DNA from: an uncultured Collinsella sp.
GTDB taxonomy: Bacteria; Actinomycetota; Coriobacteriia; Coriobacteriales; Coriobacteriaceae
DNA: 64,000 nt
Assembly: GCA_902494345.1 (NCBI GenBank)
Contig: CABUSV010000005.1
Span: 82,885 to 146,884, forward strand
Direction of reading: 5' to 3'
A program made the position numbers and the translations under genes. Position 1 is the stretch's first letter. Every line of letters begins with the position of its first letter. Of the stretch, positions 22,464 to 30,677 are shown one piece after another. The notes below the pieces were generated by a model. The model was not told where the DNA came from and ran no database searches. It saw only the letters and a program-made list of their open reading frames with translations.

Positions 22464-23444
22464 ATGAAGGACATCACCATCAGCCGCAGGAGCCTTCTGG
22501 TCTCCGCCGGCCTGCTCGCGCTCGCCCCGCTCGCCGGATGCGGCGGCAACTCTGGTTCCGGCTCCGCTGCCGCCGGTTCCGACTACACCATCGGCGTTCT
22601 AAAGCTCACCGAGCACCCCGCGCTTGATGCCTCCTATGAAGGTTTTACTAAGGCCATCAAGAAGAGCGGTCTTAAAGCCAAAATTGATCTAAAGAGCGCC
22701 CAGGGCGACCAGTCCACGTGTAAGTCCATTGCCGACAAGTTTGTGGGCGACAACGTTGACCTGATCTACGCCATCGCTACGCCCGCCGCTCAGGCTGCCG
22801 CCGGCGCCACGGCCGACATCCCCATCGTGGGCTGCGCCATCACCGACTACGCCGCCTCCGGCCTGGTCCAGGACAACGACAAGCCGGACACCAACGTCAC
22901 CGGTGCCTCCGACCTCACCCCGGTCGCCGAGCAGCTCGAGATGATGCAGAAGGTTCTGCCCGACGTTAAGAAGGTCGGCCTGCTCTACTGCACCGCCGAA
23001 TCCAACTCCGACGTCCAGATCAAGGCCGCCAAGAAGGAACTCGACAAGCTGGGCATCGAGTACACTGACTTTACCGTCTCGAGCTCTAACGAGATCCAGT
23101 CCGTCGTCGAGTCTGCCGTGGGCAAGGTCGACGCGCTCTACTCCCCCACCGACAACACCATCGCCGCGGGCGCCTCGCAGGTCGGTCAGATCTGCAAGGA
23201 GAACAAGCTTCCCTTCGTGACCGGCGAGGAGGGCATGTGCAAGGCCGGCGGCCTGTTCACCCTCTCCATCAACTACGAGGATCTGGGCTACGCCGCAGGC
23301 GAGATGGCCGTCAAGATCCTGAAGGGCGAAGCCAAGCCCGAGGACATGGCGATCAAGCACCTCTCAAGCAAAGACCTGGTCGTCGTCAAGAACGACGAGA
23401 TGGCCGAGGCTCTGGGCATCGATCTTTCCGCTCTGGACGCGTAA
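22464..23444 (+). CDS. ABC transporter substrate-binding lipoprotein (TrpX-like)
   Basis: Extracytoplasmic binding protein of 326 residues anchored by a lipid. The signal peptide has an RR near the start (SRRSLLVSAG), a hydrophobic core and the lipobox LAGC, with the lipidated Cys at about residue 27. The mature part is a two-lobe binding protein of the family found with TrpY/TrpZ-type permeases (YTIGVLKLTEHPALD, DLIYAIATPAAQAAAG, PIVGCAITDYAA, GLLYCTAESNS), many of which bind aromatic amino acids. ATG with GGGGG upstream. It heads an operon with the permease at 23648 and the ATPase at 24564. A hairpin after this gene may keep its mRNA more abundant than that of the membrane parts. Confidence 0.92.
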   Translation: MKDITISRRSLLVSAGLLALAPLAGCGGNSGSGSAAAGSDYTIGVLKLTEHPALDASYEGFTKAIKKSGLKAKIDLKSAQGDQSTCKSIADKFVGDNVDLIYAIATPAAQAAAGATADIPIVGCAITDYAASGLVQDNDKPDTNVTGASDLTPVAEQLEMMQKVLPDVKKVGLLYCTAESNSDVQIKAAKKELDKLGIEYTDFTVSSSNEIQSVVESAVGKVDALYSPTDNTIAAGASQVGQICKENKLPFVTGEEGMCKAGGLFTLSINYEDLGYAAGEMAVKILKGEAKPEDMAIKHLSSKDLVVVKNDEMAEALGIDLSALDA

Positions 23445-23511
23445 TGCCATACGCGGCATGCGTCTAGAGCCCGTGCTCGCGCTTTAGCCGCGTTATTCAA
23501 TATCTGAGCCA

Positions 23512-23545
23512 CAGGGGCGGGCGCTGTAGGCCGGCGTCCGCCCTG
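23512..23545 (+). other. Hairpin between binding-protein and permease genes
   Basis: CAGGGGCGGGCGC and GCGTCCGCCCTG form an imperfect GC-rich stem without a T run. It probably stabilises the upstream message or partly attenuates transcription. The rest of the 203-bp gap shows nothing else clear. Confidence 0.5.
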
Positions 23546-23647
23546 CTTGTTTCAGGTAAAACAAAACGTCTGTCCGCAGCTCTTCTATGCATTGTTACCG
23601 CTATTATGGTGAATCACGTGTCCACCCTATCCTAGGAGGTATGAAGC

Positions 23648-24571
23648 ATGCTCATTGCATTGCAGGGCGCCGTTTCGCAGGGCGTCCTCTGGGGCATTAT
23701 GGTGCTTGGCGTGTTTATCACGTTCCGCCTGCTCGACATTCCCGATATGACCTGCGACGGCAGCTTTGCCCTCGGCGGCTGCGTCTGCGCCGTGCTCATC
23801 GTCAATAACAACGTCGACCCGCTGCTCGCCGTGCTGGCCGGCATGTGCGGCGGCGCCATCGCGGGCGCCGTCACGGGCATTCTGACCACCGTCTTTGAGA
23901 TTCCCGCGATTCTCGCCGGAATCCTCACCCAGATCAGTCTGTGGTCCATCAACCTGCGCATCATGGGCAAATCCAATACGCCCATTCTTGCCAAGGGCAC
24001 CGTGTTCTCGGCCGTCAGCAACATGACCGGTCTGCCGCAGTCCACCGTCGCCATCATCCTAGGTATTTTGCTCGCCGTGGCTATCGTTGCCATCCTGTAT
24101 TGGTTCTTTGGCACCGAGATCGGCTCGGCACTGCGCGCCACCGGCAACAACGAGTACATGATCCGCGCCCTGGGCGTCAACACCAACTCCACCAAGATGA
24201 TCGCCCTCGTGCTCTCCAACGCCCTCATCGGCCTTTCGGGCGCACTCATCTGCCAGAGCCAGAAGTATGCCGACATTGGCATGGGCACCGGCGCCATCGT
24301 TATCGGTCTTGCCGCCATTGTTATCGGCGAGGTGCTCGGCCGCCTGTTGCCCGGCGGTCTCACGCAGTTTAGCGTCCGTCTTGCCTCCGCCGTCTTTGGC
24401 TCCGTGGTGTACTTCCTTATCCGCGCCATCGTGCTGCAGTTGGGCATGGACGCCAACGACATGAAGCTGCTCTCTGCCGTGATCGTCGCCGTGGCCCTGT
24501 GCGTGCCCGTGGTTTGGGAGCGCTATAAGCTCCGCAGCTCCTACACGAAGGGAGATGAGGCAGATGCTTAA
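23648..24571 (+). CDS. ABC transporter permease (TrpY-like, BPD_transp_2)
   Basis: Integral membrane subunit of 307 residues with about eight hydrophobic segments. MLIALQGAVSQGVLWGIMVL, DIPDMTCDGSFALGG and SALRATGNNEYMIRALGVNT are typical of the LivH/TrpY permease branch; the last is the EAA-like loop that docks on the ATPase. Start ATG with AGGAGGT 7 bases upstream. Its last 8 bases overlap the start of the ATPase gene (ATGCTTAA), a sign of coupled translation. Confidence 0.93.
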   Translation: MLIALQGAVSQGVLWGIMVLGVFITFRLLDIPDMTCDGSFALGGCVCAVLIVNNNVDPLLAVLAGMCGGAIAGAVTGILTTVFEIPAILAGILTQISLWSINLRIMGKSNTPILAKGTVFSAVSNMTGLPQSTVAIILGILLAVAIVAILYWFFGTEIGSALRATGNNEYMIRALGVNTNSTKMIALVLSNALIGLSGALICQSQKYADIGMGTGAIVIGLAAIVIGEVLGRLLPGGLTQFSVRLASAVFGSVVYFLIRAIVLQLGMDANDMKLLSAVIVAVALCVPVVWERYKLRSSYTKGDEADA

Positions 24572-25358
24572 GCTCTCGCACGTCAAAAAGACCTTTAACA
24601 AGGGCACCGTCACCGAGAAGCGCGCTCTTACCGGTGTCGACCTCACCCTTAACGACGGCGACTTTGTAACCGTGATCGGCGGCAACGGCGCCGGCAAGTC
24701 CACGCTGCTCAACATGATCGCCGGCGTGTATCCGCTCGATTCGGGCGTTATCGAGCTTGACGGCACCGATATCTCGCGCCTGAGCGAGTCGCAGCGTGCC
24801 AAGTACCTGGGCCGCGTGTTCCAGGACCCCATGCGCGGCACCGCAGCCGACATGCAGATCGCCGAGAACCTGGCCCTCGCCAAGCGCCGTGGCCAGCGTC
24901 GCGGTCTTTCGTGGGGCGTCACCAAGGCCGAGAAGGACGAGTACGTTGAGCTGCTCAAGCGCCTGGACCTTGGTCTGGACACGCGTCTCAACGCCAAGGT
25001 CGGCCTGCTCTCGGGCGGCCAGCGCCAGGCACTCACCCTGCTGATGGCCACGCTCACCAGGCCGCGCCTGCTGCTGCTCGACGAGCACACCGCGGCCCTC
25101 GACCCCAAGACGGCCTCTAAGGTGCTCAACCTGACCGAGGAGATCGTCGACGAGAACCACCTGACCACGCTCATGGTCACGCACAACATGAACGACGCCA
25201 TCCGTCTGGGCAACCGTCTGATCATGATGCACGAAGGCCACGTGATCTACGACGTGGCGGGCGATGAGAAGAAGTCGCTCACCGTAGCCGACCTGCTGCA
25301 GAAGTTCGAGGAGGTCTCGGGCGGCGAGCTCGCCAACGACCGCATGCTGCTGAGCTAA
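24564..25358 (+). CDS. ABC transporter ATP-binding protein (TrpZ-like)
   Basis: ATPase subunit of the importer, 264 residues. Walker A GGNGAGKST, Q-loop VFQDPMRGT, signature LLSGGQRQAL, Walker B LLLLDEHTAALD and the switch His in MVTHNM are all intact. The ATG at 24564 is used rather than the one at 24555, because GAAGGGAG sits directly before the earlier ATG. It overlaps the permease gene by 8 bp. The stop codon TAA is at once followed by a terminator hairpin of the GGGACAG family. Confidence 0.95.
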   Translation: MLKLSHVKKTFNKGTVTEKRALTGVDLTLNDGDFVTVIGGNGAGKSTLLNMIAGVYPLDSGVIELDGTDISRLSESQRAKYLGRVFQDPMRGTAADMQIAENLALAKRRGQRRGLSWGVTKAEKDEYVELLKRLDLGLDTRLNAKVGLLSGGQRQALTLLMATLTRPRLLLLDEHTAALDPKTASKVLNLTEEIVDENHLTTLMVTHNMNDAIRLGNRLIMMHEGHVIYDVAGDEKKSLTVADLLQKFEEVSGGELANDRMLLS

Positions 25359-25398
25359 AACCTGCCAAAAAGGGACAGGTTTATTTTGGTAGGTTTTA
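25357..25398 (+). terminator. GGGACAG-family terminator, copy A
   Basis: AAAACCTGCCAAAA and TTTTGGTAGGTTTT pair around AGGGACAGGTTTA. The left arm starts inside the TAA stop codon of the ATPase gene. The near-identical element at 57287-57328 lies on the other strand after rph. Confidence 0.85.
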
Positions 25399-25412
25399 TC
25401 TGCGCAAACGTC

Positions 25413-25452
25413 AAAACCGCCGCAAAGGGACAGACGCCCTTGCGGCGGTTTT
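25413..25452 (+). terminator. GGGACAG-family hairpin, copy B
   Basis: AAAACCGCCGCAA and TTGCGGCGGTTTT pair around AGGGACAGACGCCC. It stands 14 bp after copy A, so the ABC operon ends in a double terminator. Confidence 0.85.
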
Positions 25453-25620
25453 CGCATATTATGTCGATAATCCAGCGTCAGCAGGAACTACTGGTTAAGG
25501 ACTAAGGAAACTGCCACGAGAAGCTCTCTTCCCCGTCTCGCCTTGACCGCCGCACTCCTTGCCGGCGTGCTCGCCGGCGCCCCAGCTTACGCCACCGCGG
25601 CCACCCCATCTCAAGTTATC

Positions 25621-25650
25621 GGCCCGTCCGATGTGATCGGACGGGCTTCT
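25621..25650 (+). terminator. Terminator-like hairpin upstream of mscS
   Basis: GCCCGTCCGAT (25622-25632) and ATCGGACGGGC (25636-25646) form a perfect 11-bp stem with a 3-base loop, followed by TTCTT. It lies 48 bp before the mscS start, inside the signal-peptide-like reading frame that begins at 25516. It may be an attenuator for mscS. Confidence 0.6.
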
Positions 25651-25694
25651 TGGTGGGTATCATGGTTGGACGATCATAAGGAGGTTTTCCCTAC

Positions 25695-26462
25695 ATGGAA
25701 TTGTTTGAGCCGATTCTTCATTTCTTTGAGCAACGGTGGGTCCACAACATCATCTGGGCCGTCATCTTGGCGATAGGCACCGCCGTCGCCGCCAAGGTCG
25801 TATCCAAGACCCTGAACCATCTGCTTAACCGAGACGATAACCCGCTTCCGGCATCGAGTATCTTCATCAACATCGGGCGCGCCGTCATCTGGATGATCGG
25901 CGGCAGCTTTATCCTCGACAACTGCTTTGGCATTAACGCAAACGCGTTCGTCGCCGCTCTTGGCGTCGGCGGCATCGCCATCTCGCTCGGCTTTCAGGAC
26001 ACGCTATCAAACCTTATCGGCGGCATGCAGGTGACCTTTATGGGCATCATCAAACCCGGCGACAATATCGAGGTCGGCGGTGTGTCGGGCGTGGTCCAAG
26101 ACATCACTTGGCGCCATACAACGATTGAGGATGCCTGTGGACAGACCATCATTGTGCCCAACTCCAACATCTCCAAGAACACGCTCGTGCATTTGATGCC
26201 CTTTGGACGCGTGGCCGTGCCCGTTGCCGTAAAGGACACGTCTAAGTGGGCTTCCCTTGACGCGCTGGCAGACGAGCTCACGAGCGCAACCAAAACGGCC
26301 GTCTCGCCCATCTCGGGCTTTGACAAGGAGCCCTACGTGCTCTTTAGCGAAATCGGCGACTTTGGCATCAAAGGAAAGATCATCTTTATCGTCAGCGACG
26401 ACAGCACTACTTTCACGGCAGCCGACGCCTGCATCCGCGCCATCGCCCCCATCATCGCCTAA
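25695..26462 (+). CDS. mscS: MscS-family mechanosensitive channel
   Basis: Small-conductance tension-gated channel of 255 residues. Three N-terminal membrane helices end in the pore helix (ALGVGGIAISLGFQDTLSNL), which has the alternating Gly/Ala packing of TM3. The beta domain follows (IIKPGDNIEVGGVSGVVQDI, TTIEDACGQTIIVPNS) and the alpha/beta domain reaches the C-terminus. Length and order fit the short MscS form. ATG with AAGGAGG at a good distance. The preceding 180 bp hold a signal-peptide-like frame lacking an ATG, and a hairpin. The TAA stop runs into the third GGGGACAG-type terminator. Confidence 0.93.
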   Translation: MELFEPILHFFEQRWVHNIIWAVILAIGTAVAAKVVSKTLNHLLNRDDNPLPASSIFINIGRAVIWMIGGSFILDNCFGINANAFVAALGVGGIAISLGFQDTLSNLIGGMQVTFMGIIKPGDNIEVGGVSGVVQDITWRHTTIEDACGQTIIVPNSNISKNTLVHLMPFGRVAVPVAVKDTSKWASLDALADELTSATKTAVSPISGFDKEPYVLFSEIGDFGIKGKIIFIVSDDSTTFTAADACIRAIAPIIA

Positions 26463-26500
26463 ACCACCGCAAAGGGGACAGGCATCTTTGTAGTGGTTTT
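26461..26500 (+). terminator. GGGGACAG-family terminator, copy C
   Basis: AAACCACCGCAAAG and CTTTGTAGTGGTTTT pair with a two-base mismatch around GGGACAGGCAT. It begins in the mscS stop codon. Confidence 0.8.
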
Positions 26501-26554
26501 CATTCGTGGTACCATGGTTCATATAGTTGTTTAAACGACTAAGGGAGCAACATT

Positions 26555-28471
26555 ATGGAAGAGGCCTATCGTCAAGCACGCAAACGCGGCGAGCAAGGAC
26601 TTCGACGCGCCATTAGCCAAAGCGAGCATCCATACCTTACGGACCTCGATAGCTTGGTTGCTCAGCTCCCCTTAGGTCAGCGAGAGAATGTCGGCCTGCG
26701 GGATATTCCGCTCGAAATGGTCGTCGGCACGGTCACCAAGGGCCGTCAGTCCGCCTTTTCGTGTAACTTTATGCCCCTGCTTCCGTTTAGCACCGAGTTC
26801 GCCCGCAAGTGGTCCAACCTCTACGACATCCAGGTAACCGAGGGCTATCGCGACCCCATCATCGTCACCGAGTTCATGCATCGGTTCTATGTCCAGGAAG
26901 GCAACAAACGCGTTAGTGTCCTCAAATTCCTAGACGCCCCGACGGTTTCGGCCAAGGTCACCCGTCTCTACCCCGGCAAATGGGATTCCGTCGAAAGCCG
27001 CCTGTACGGTGAATTCTGCGCGTTTTGGCGCGTCTGCCCCCTATACGAGATCGAGTTCTCGCGTGAGGGAAGCTACGAAACGCTCGCCAAGATGCTCGGT
27101 CAGAACCTTATCGAAAAATGGCCGCAGAAAAAGGTCGACTACCTGCGCCACACCTTCCTGCTCTTTAAGCGCGCCTACCTTCGCGCAGGCGGCGACCACC
27201 TGGACATTACGCCTGCCGACGCCATGCTCGTGTACCTCAATGTGTACAACCAGGACCGCCTGCTGGATACGCCAACGGATATCGTCGTAAACCGCCTGTG
27301 CAAGATTTGGCGCGAGCTGGTCATCGCCGGCAAAAATGACGAGGACAAGGTTGATCTTGTCGAAGCACCGAGCGTCGATGAGGAAGAGTCGCCCGCCAAG
27401 TCCACCTCCGGCGTGCTCAACTTCTTTATGGGCAAGACCGTCTATTCGGCGGCCAACCCCCTGCGCATCGCCTTTATCCATGAGTTCCCCTGTGCGACGT
27501 CGAGCTGGGACAGCCTGCACGACCAAGGGCGTCAGTATCTCGATGAGCACTTTGACGGTATCGTGCACACCGAGGCGTTCGAGGACTGTCACGATCCGGA
27601 CGTGTTCTACGCCGCCGTGGAAACGGCTGTCAAACATGGGGCAAACGTCATCTTCTCGACCTCGCACCGCCTGATGGAATACACGCTCAGGGCTGCCGTT
27701 GAGTATCCCCAGGTTCGGTTCCTCAACTGCTCTATCGGCCTTCCCCATCAAAGCGTCCGTTCGTACTTTGGCAAGATGTACGAGGCCAAGTTCCTCCTGG
27801 GCGCCCTTGCCGCCAGCATGGCGGACAACCACCGCATCGGCTACCACGCGTCGGTCTTCGCCTCGGGCGCGCTCAGCGAGATCAACGCCTTTGCGATTGG
27901 CGCCTCGCTGCTCGACCCCCGTGCGCAAATTATCCTGACTTGGGGCGATGTGCCCGCCGGAGGCCTTGCCGAGGCCATGTGCCGCGAAGGTGTAAGCGTC
28001 ATGACCGGCGCCGACATGTCAAAGTCGCTCGAAGACCCAACGGCCTACGGGCTTCACCGCTTGGTCGACGGCAAAGTCACCGGCATCGCCATGCCCGTAT
28101 GGAACTGGGGCCGTTACTACGAGCTCATCGTTCGCAGCCTTCTGCACGGCACGTGGGACGAGACCAGCGATGACAACCAAGTGCGTGCCGTCAACTACTG
28201 GTACGGCATGAGCTCCGGCGTTATCGACATCCGTTACGCTCCGGGCCTACCCTACCAGACGCGCAAACTCGTGCAGTTGCTCCGCAACGGCATTGTTGAG
28301 GGATCCATCAACCCCTTTGGCGGCGAGCTCCATAGCCAGAACGGCGTGGTACAGATCGAAGGCTTCCCTCCGCTGCCGAGCACACAGATTGTCGAGATGA
28401 ATTGGCTGGCGGACAACGTGGTAGGCACCATTCCGCAGCTCGACGATGAGCCGAAAGTCCCTGCCCTATGA
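26555..28471 (+). CDS. ParB-like plus BMP/PnrA-like domain fusion protein
   Basis: A 638-residue protein without signal peptide or lipobox. Residues ~90-130 contain YRDPIIVTEFMHRFYVQEGN then KRVSVLKFL, a pattern of ParB/sulfiredoxin-type nuclease domains. A coiled, charged linker follows (about 255-300). From ~310 the chain looks like a BMP/Med (PnrA) periplasmic binding domain (RIAFIHEFPCATSSWDSLHD, GANVIFSTSHRLMEYTL, AKFLLGALAASMADNHRIGY, INPFGGELHSQNG). BMP domains normally bind nucleosides outside the membrane, so a cytosolic, ParB-linked version suggests a sensor or regulator role. ATG with AAGGGAGC. The next gene starts on the ATGA overlap, so the two products are probably made together. 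Confidence 0.85.
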   Translation: MEEAYRQARKRGEQGLRRAISQSEHPYLTDLDSLVAQLPLGQRENVGLRDIPLEMVVGTVTKGRQSAFSCNFMPLLPFSTEFARKWSNLYDIQVTEGYRDPIIVTEFMHRFYVQEGNKRVSVLKFLDAPTVSAKVTRLYPGKWDSVESRLYGEFCAFWRVCPLYEIEFSREGSYETLAKMLGQNLIEKWPQKKVDYLRHTFLLFKRAYLRAGGDHLDITPADAMLVYLNVYNQDRLLDTPTDIVVNRLCKIWRELVIAGKNDEDKVDLVEAPSVDEEESPAKSTSGVLNFFMGKTVYSAANPLRIAFIHEFPCATSSWDSLHDQGRQYLDEHFDGIVHTEAFEDCHDPDVFYAAVETAVKHGANVIFSTSHRLMEYTLRAAVEYPQVRFLNCSIGLPHQSVRSYFGKMYEAKFLLGALAASMADNHRIGYHASVFASGALSEINAFAIGASLLDPRAQIILTWGDVPAGGLAEAMCREGVSVMTGADMSKSLEDPTAYGLHRLVDGKVTGIAMPVWNWGRYYELIVRSLLHGTWDETSDDNQVRAVNYWYGMSSGVIDIRYAPGLPYQTRKLVQLLRNGIVEGSINPFGGELHSQNGVVQIEGFPPLPSTQIVEMNWLADNVVGTIPQLDDEPKVPAL

Positions 28472-29178
28472 AAATCCTTGCCATAGCCGATACCGAAGAA
28501 CGATGCCTTTGGGAGTGCTTTCGCAAGGAACGCTTTGAGGGTGTCGACCTGATTTTGTCCGCCGGTGATCTGGACCCGGACTATCTTGAATTTTTGGTTA
28601 CGGTCATCAACAAGCCGCTCATCTACGTTCGCGGCAATCACGATGACCGCTACGCGCGTCATGCACCAGGCGGATGTATCTGCGTGGAAGACAGCGTGTA
28701 CACGTACCGAGGGATTCGCATTGCGGGCCTTGGCGGGTCCATGCGTTATCGCGACGGCACCAACATGTACACCGAACGCGAGATGTCCAAGCGCATGCGT
28801 AAGCTGTCGCGTAAGGTTAGGATGGTCGGCGGGTGCGACATTCTGCTTACCCATGCGCCCGCCGCCGGTATGGGTGATTTGGACGATCTGCCGCATCGAG
28901 GGTTTGAGTGCTTTAACACGGCGCTTGAGTCCTGGGGGGCCGACTACATGGTGCATGGGCATGTACACCAAAGCTACGGTTACGATTTTCAGCGCGAGCG
29001 GCAGCATGTGTGTGGAACGACGATCATCAACGCCTGCGGCTATACGCAGTTTGAGCTCGACCAGACGCGCTACCCCATCCGTGGCTGGCAGGCAGCCTGG
29101 CTCAACTCGCAAACCATGCGCCGCGAGCTCAAACGCCACGATGCCATCGAGTCCTCAACAGCCAGAACACCCTGGTAA
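28468..29178 (+). CDS. Calcineurin-like metallophosphoesterase
   Basis: Cytosolic phosphoesterase of 236 residues. The motif order AGDLD, VRGNHDDR, LLTHAPA, HGHVHQ matches the two-metal calcineurin fold. The first motif reads IADTEE instead of the usual SDxH, so the His ligand of metal 1 is replaced by Glu; the enzyme may use another metal set or be tuned differently. It starts on the ATGA overlap with the ParB/BMP-like gene, which argues for a common pathway. Substrate unknown; a cyclic nucleotide or phosphodiester is likely for this family. The stop codon runs into a terminator of the GGGGACA family. Confidence 0.88.
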   Translation: MKILAIADTEERCLWECFRKERFEGVDLILSAGDLDPDYLEFLVTVINKPLIYVRGNHDDRYARHAPGGCICVEDSVYTYRGIRIAGLGGSMRYRDGTNMYTEREMSKRMRKLSRKVRMVGGCDILLTHAPAAGMGDLDDLPHRGFECFNTALESWGADYMVHGHVHQSYGYDFQRERQHVCGTTIINACGYTQFELDQTRYPIRGWQAAWLNSQTMRRELKRHDAIESSTARTPW

Positions 29179-29214
29179 CCACCACAAAGGGGACACCGTC
29201 CCCTTTGTGGTGCT
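29178..29214 (+). terminator. GGGGACA-family terminator, copy D
   Basis: CCACCACAAAGGGGAC and GTCCCCTTTGTGGTG form a nearly perfect 15-bp stem, then CTTTTG. It starts at the TAA of the phosphoesterase gene. In this copy the GGGGAC core itself is part of the stem. Confidence 0.9.
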
Positions 29215-29228
29215 TTTGACGCGATAGC

Positions 29229-29267
29229 AAGAAACCCGGTCCTGCACAAGGCAGAACCGGGTTTCTT
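29229..29267 (-). terminator. Terminator of rplKA
   Basis: AAGAAACCCGGTCCTGC pairs with GCAGAACCGGGTTTCTT (one mismatch). Placed 36 bp after the rplA stop in the minus direction; symmetric, so it may also stop plus-strand read-through. Confidence 0.88.
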
Positions 29268-29303
29268 TAGCAATGCTTGCTTTGATCAGGCAGTAACTAG
29301 CAG

Positions 29304-30011
29304 TTACTCAGCCAAGAAGTCACGCTGGACAGCGGGATCGACCTTGACGCCAGGGCCCATGGTGGAAGACACGGAGATGGACTTGACGTACTTGCCCTTA
29401 GCAGAAGAGGGCTTGACGCGCAGGATCTCGGTGTACAGGGCAGCGTAGTTCTCAACAAGCTGCTGCTCAGAGAAGGACTTCTTGCCCAGGGGCACGTGGC
29501 AGATGCCGTAGCGGTCGGCGCGGTACTCAACGCGGCCAGCCTTGAGCTCGGAGACCATCTTGGCAACGTCCATGGTCACGGTGCCGAGCTTGGGGTTCGG
29601 CATGAGGCCACGGGGACCAAGGATCTTACCGATGCGGCCAACCTTGGCCATCATGTTCGGCGTAGCGATAGCGGCGTCGAAGTTGATCTCGCCCTTCTGA
29701 ATCTGGGCGACGAGCTCGTCGGAACCGATAACGTCGGCGCCGGCAGCCTCGGCCTCGCGGGCCTTCTCGCCCTCGGCGAAGACGGCAACACGAACGGTCT
29801 TGCCGGTGCCGTGGGGCAGGGAGATGGAACCACGGATGTTCTGGTCAGCCTTACGAGTATCGATGCCCAGACGGAAGTGGGCCTCGACGGTCTCGTCGAA
29901 CTTGGCGGTGTCGAGCTCCTTAATGAGCTTGGCAGCCTGAAGGGGGGTGTAGAGCGTGGCGCGGTCGATCTTCTCGGCAGCGGCGTTATAGCTCTTACCA
30001 TGCTTAGCCAT
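29304..30011 (-). CDS. rplA: 50S ribosomal protein L1
   Basis: Ribosomal L1-stalk protein, 235 residues, also a translational repressor of its own message. It contains [37 protein letters not shown], the signature [19 protein letters not shown] and the C-terminal [12 protein letters not shown]. Two ATG codons are 6 bp apart; the downstream one (30011) has the right spacing to AGGAGG. The 117-bp gap to rplK carries a likely L1-binding site (30026-30053) that ends directly before the ribosome site. Confidence 0.97.
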   Translation of the reverse strand: MAKHGKSYNAAAEKIDRATLYTPLQAAKLIKELDTAKFDETVEAHFRLGIDTRKADQNIRGSISLPHGTGKTVRVAVFAEGEKAREAEAAGADVIGSDELVAQIQKGEINFDAAIATPNMMAKVGRIGKILGPRGLMPNPKLGTVTMDVAKMVSELKAGRVEYRADRYGICHVPLGKKSFSEQQLVENYAALYTEILRVKPSSAKGKYVKSISVSSTMGPGVKVDPAVQRDFLAE

Positions 30012-30025
30012 GTGCATTACCTCCT

Positions 30026-30053
30026 GTGGTTAAACGGGCGTGAGCCCTCCCAC
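30026..30053 (-). promoter_or_regulatory. Putative L1-binding autoregulatory RNA site
   Basis: Read on the minus strand: GTGG-GA-GGGC-TCAC-GCCC-GTTTAA-CCAC. The outer GTGG/CCAC and inner GGGC/GCCC stems with an asymmetric internal loop match the shape of the L1 site of 23S rRNA and of known L1-regulated messages. It ends immediately before the AGGAGG of rplA, so L1 binding would hide the ribosome site. Confidence 0.55.
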
Positions 30054-30128
30054 ATCGTATCGTGTGCCCTATTGCACACATTTAACGGGCGCCCCGGTCG
30101 GAGCACCCGTCGTTACCATAAGAAATCG

Positions 30129-30557
30129 CTACTCAGCGATGGTGACGCCCATGGAACGGGCGGTACCGGCGATGATCTTCTTGGCGGCGTCAATGTCGTT
30201 GGCATTGAGGTCCGGCATCTTGATCTCGGCGATCTTGGTGAGCTGCTCCTGGGAGAGCTGGCCAACCTTGTCGGCCTGGGGCTTAGCGGAACCAGACTTG
30301 AGGTTCAGCTCCTTCTTGATGAGGTGAGCCGCCGGCGGGGTCTTGGTGATGAAGGAGAAGGACTTATCCTCGTAGACAGAGATCTCAACGGGGATGATGT
30401 CGCCCTTCTTGTCCTGCGTCTCGGCGTTAAAGGCCTGGCAGAACTGCATGATGTTCACGCCAGCAGCGCCCAGGGCGGGGCCGACGGGAGGAGCGGGGTT
30501 AGCTGCACCAGCAGGAATCTGGAGCTTAATGACGTTGGCAACCTTCTTCTCAGCCAT
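30129..30557 (-). CDS. rplK: 50S ribosomal protein L11
   Basis: Component of the GTPase-associated centre, 142 residues. N-terminal domain [20 protein letters not shown], then [16 protein letters not shown], is the thiopeptide-binding Pro-rich face. The C-terminal RNA-binding part reads [20 protein letters not shown]. Two ATG codons are 6 bp apart; the second (30557) lies at the proper distance from AAAGGA. It follows nusG by 120 bp with no terminator between, so it belongs to the rpmG-secE-nusG transcript. Confidence 0.97.
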   Translation of the reverse strand: MAEKKVANVIKLQIPAGAANPAPPVGPALGAAGVNIMQFCQAFNAETQDKKGDIIPVEISVYEDKSFSFITKTPPAAHLIKKELNLKSGSAKPQADKVGQLSQEQLTKIAEIKMPDLNANDIDAAKKIIAGTARSMGVTIAE

Positions 30558-30677
30558 GGTCATTCCTTTCGAATCACGAGTGTGAAGTACTTGCTATATC
30601 GTAAGCACGCACGTGTTAGAAGCACTCCTGAGATGAGCAGTCACAGAAGAAGCACGCTCGCGCGAACGGACCAAAAC

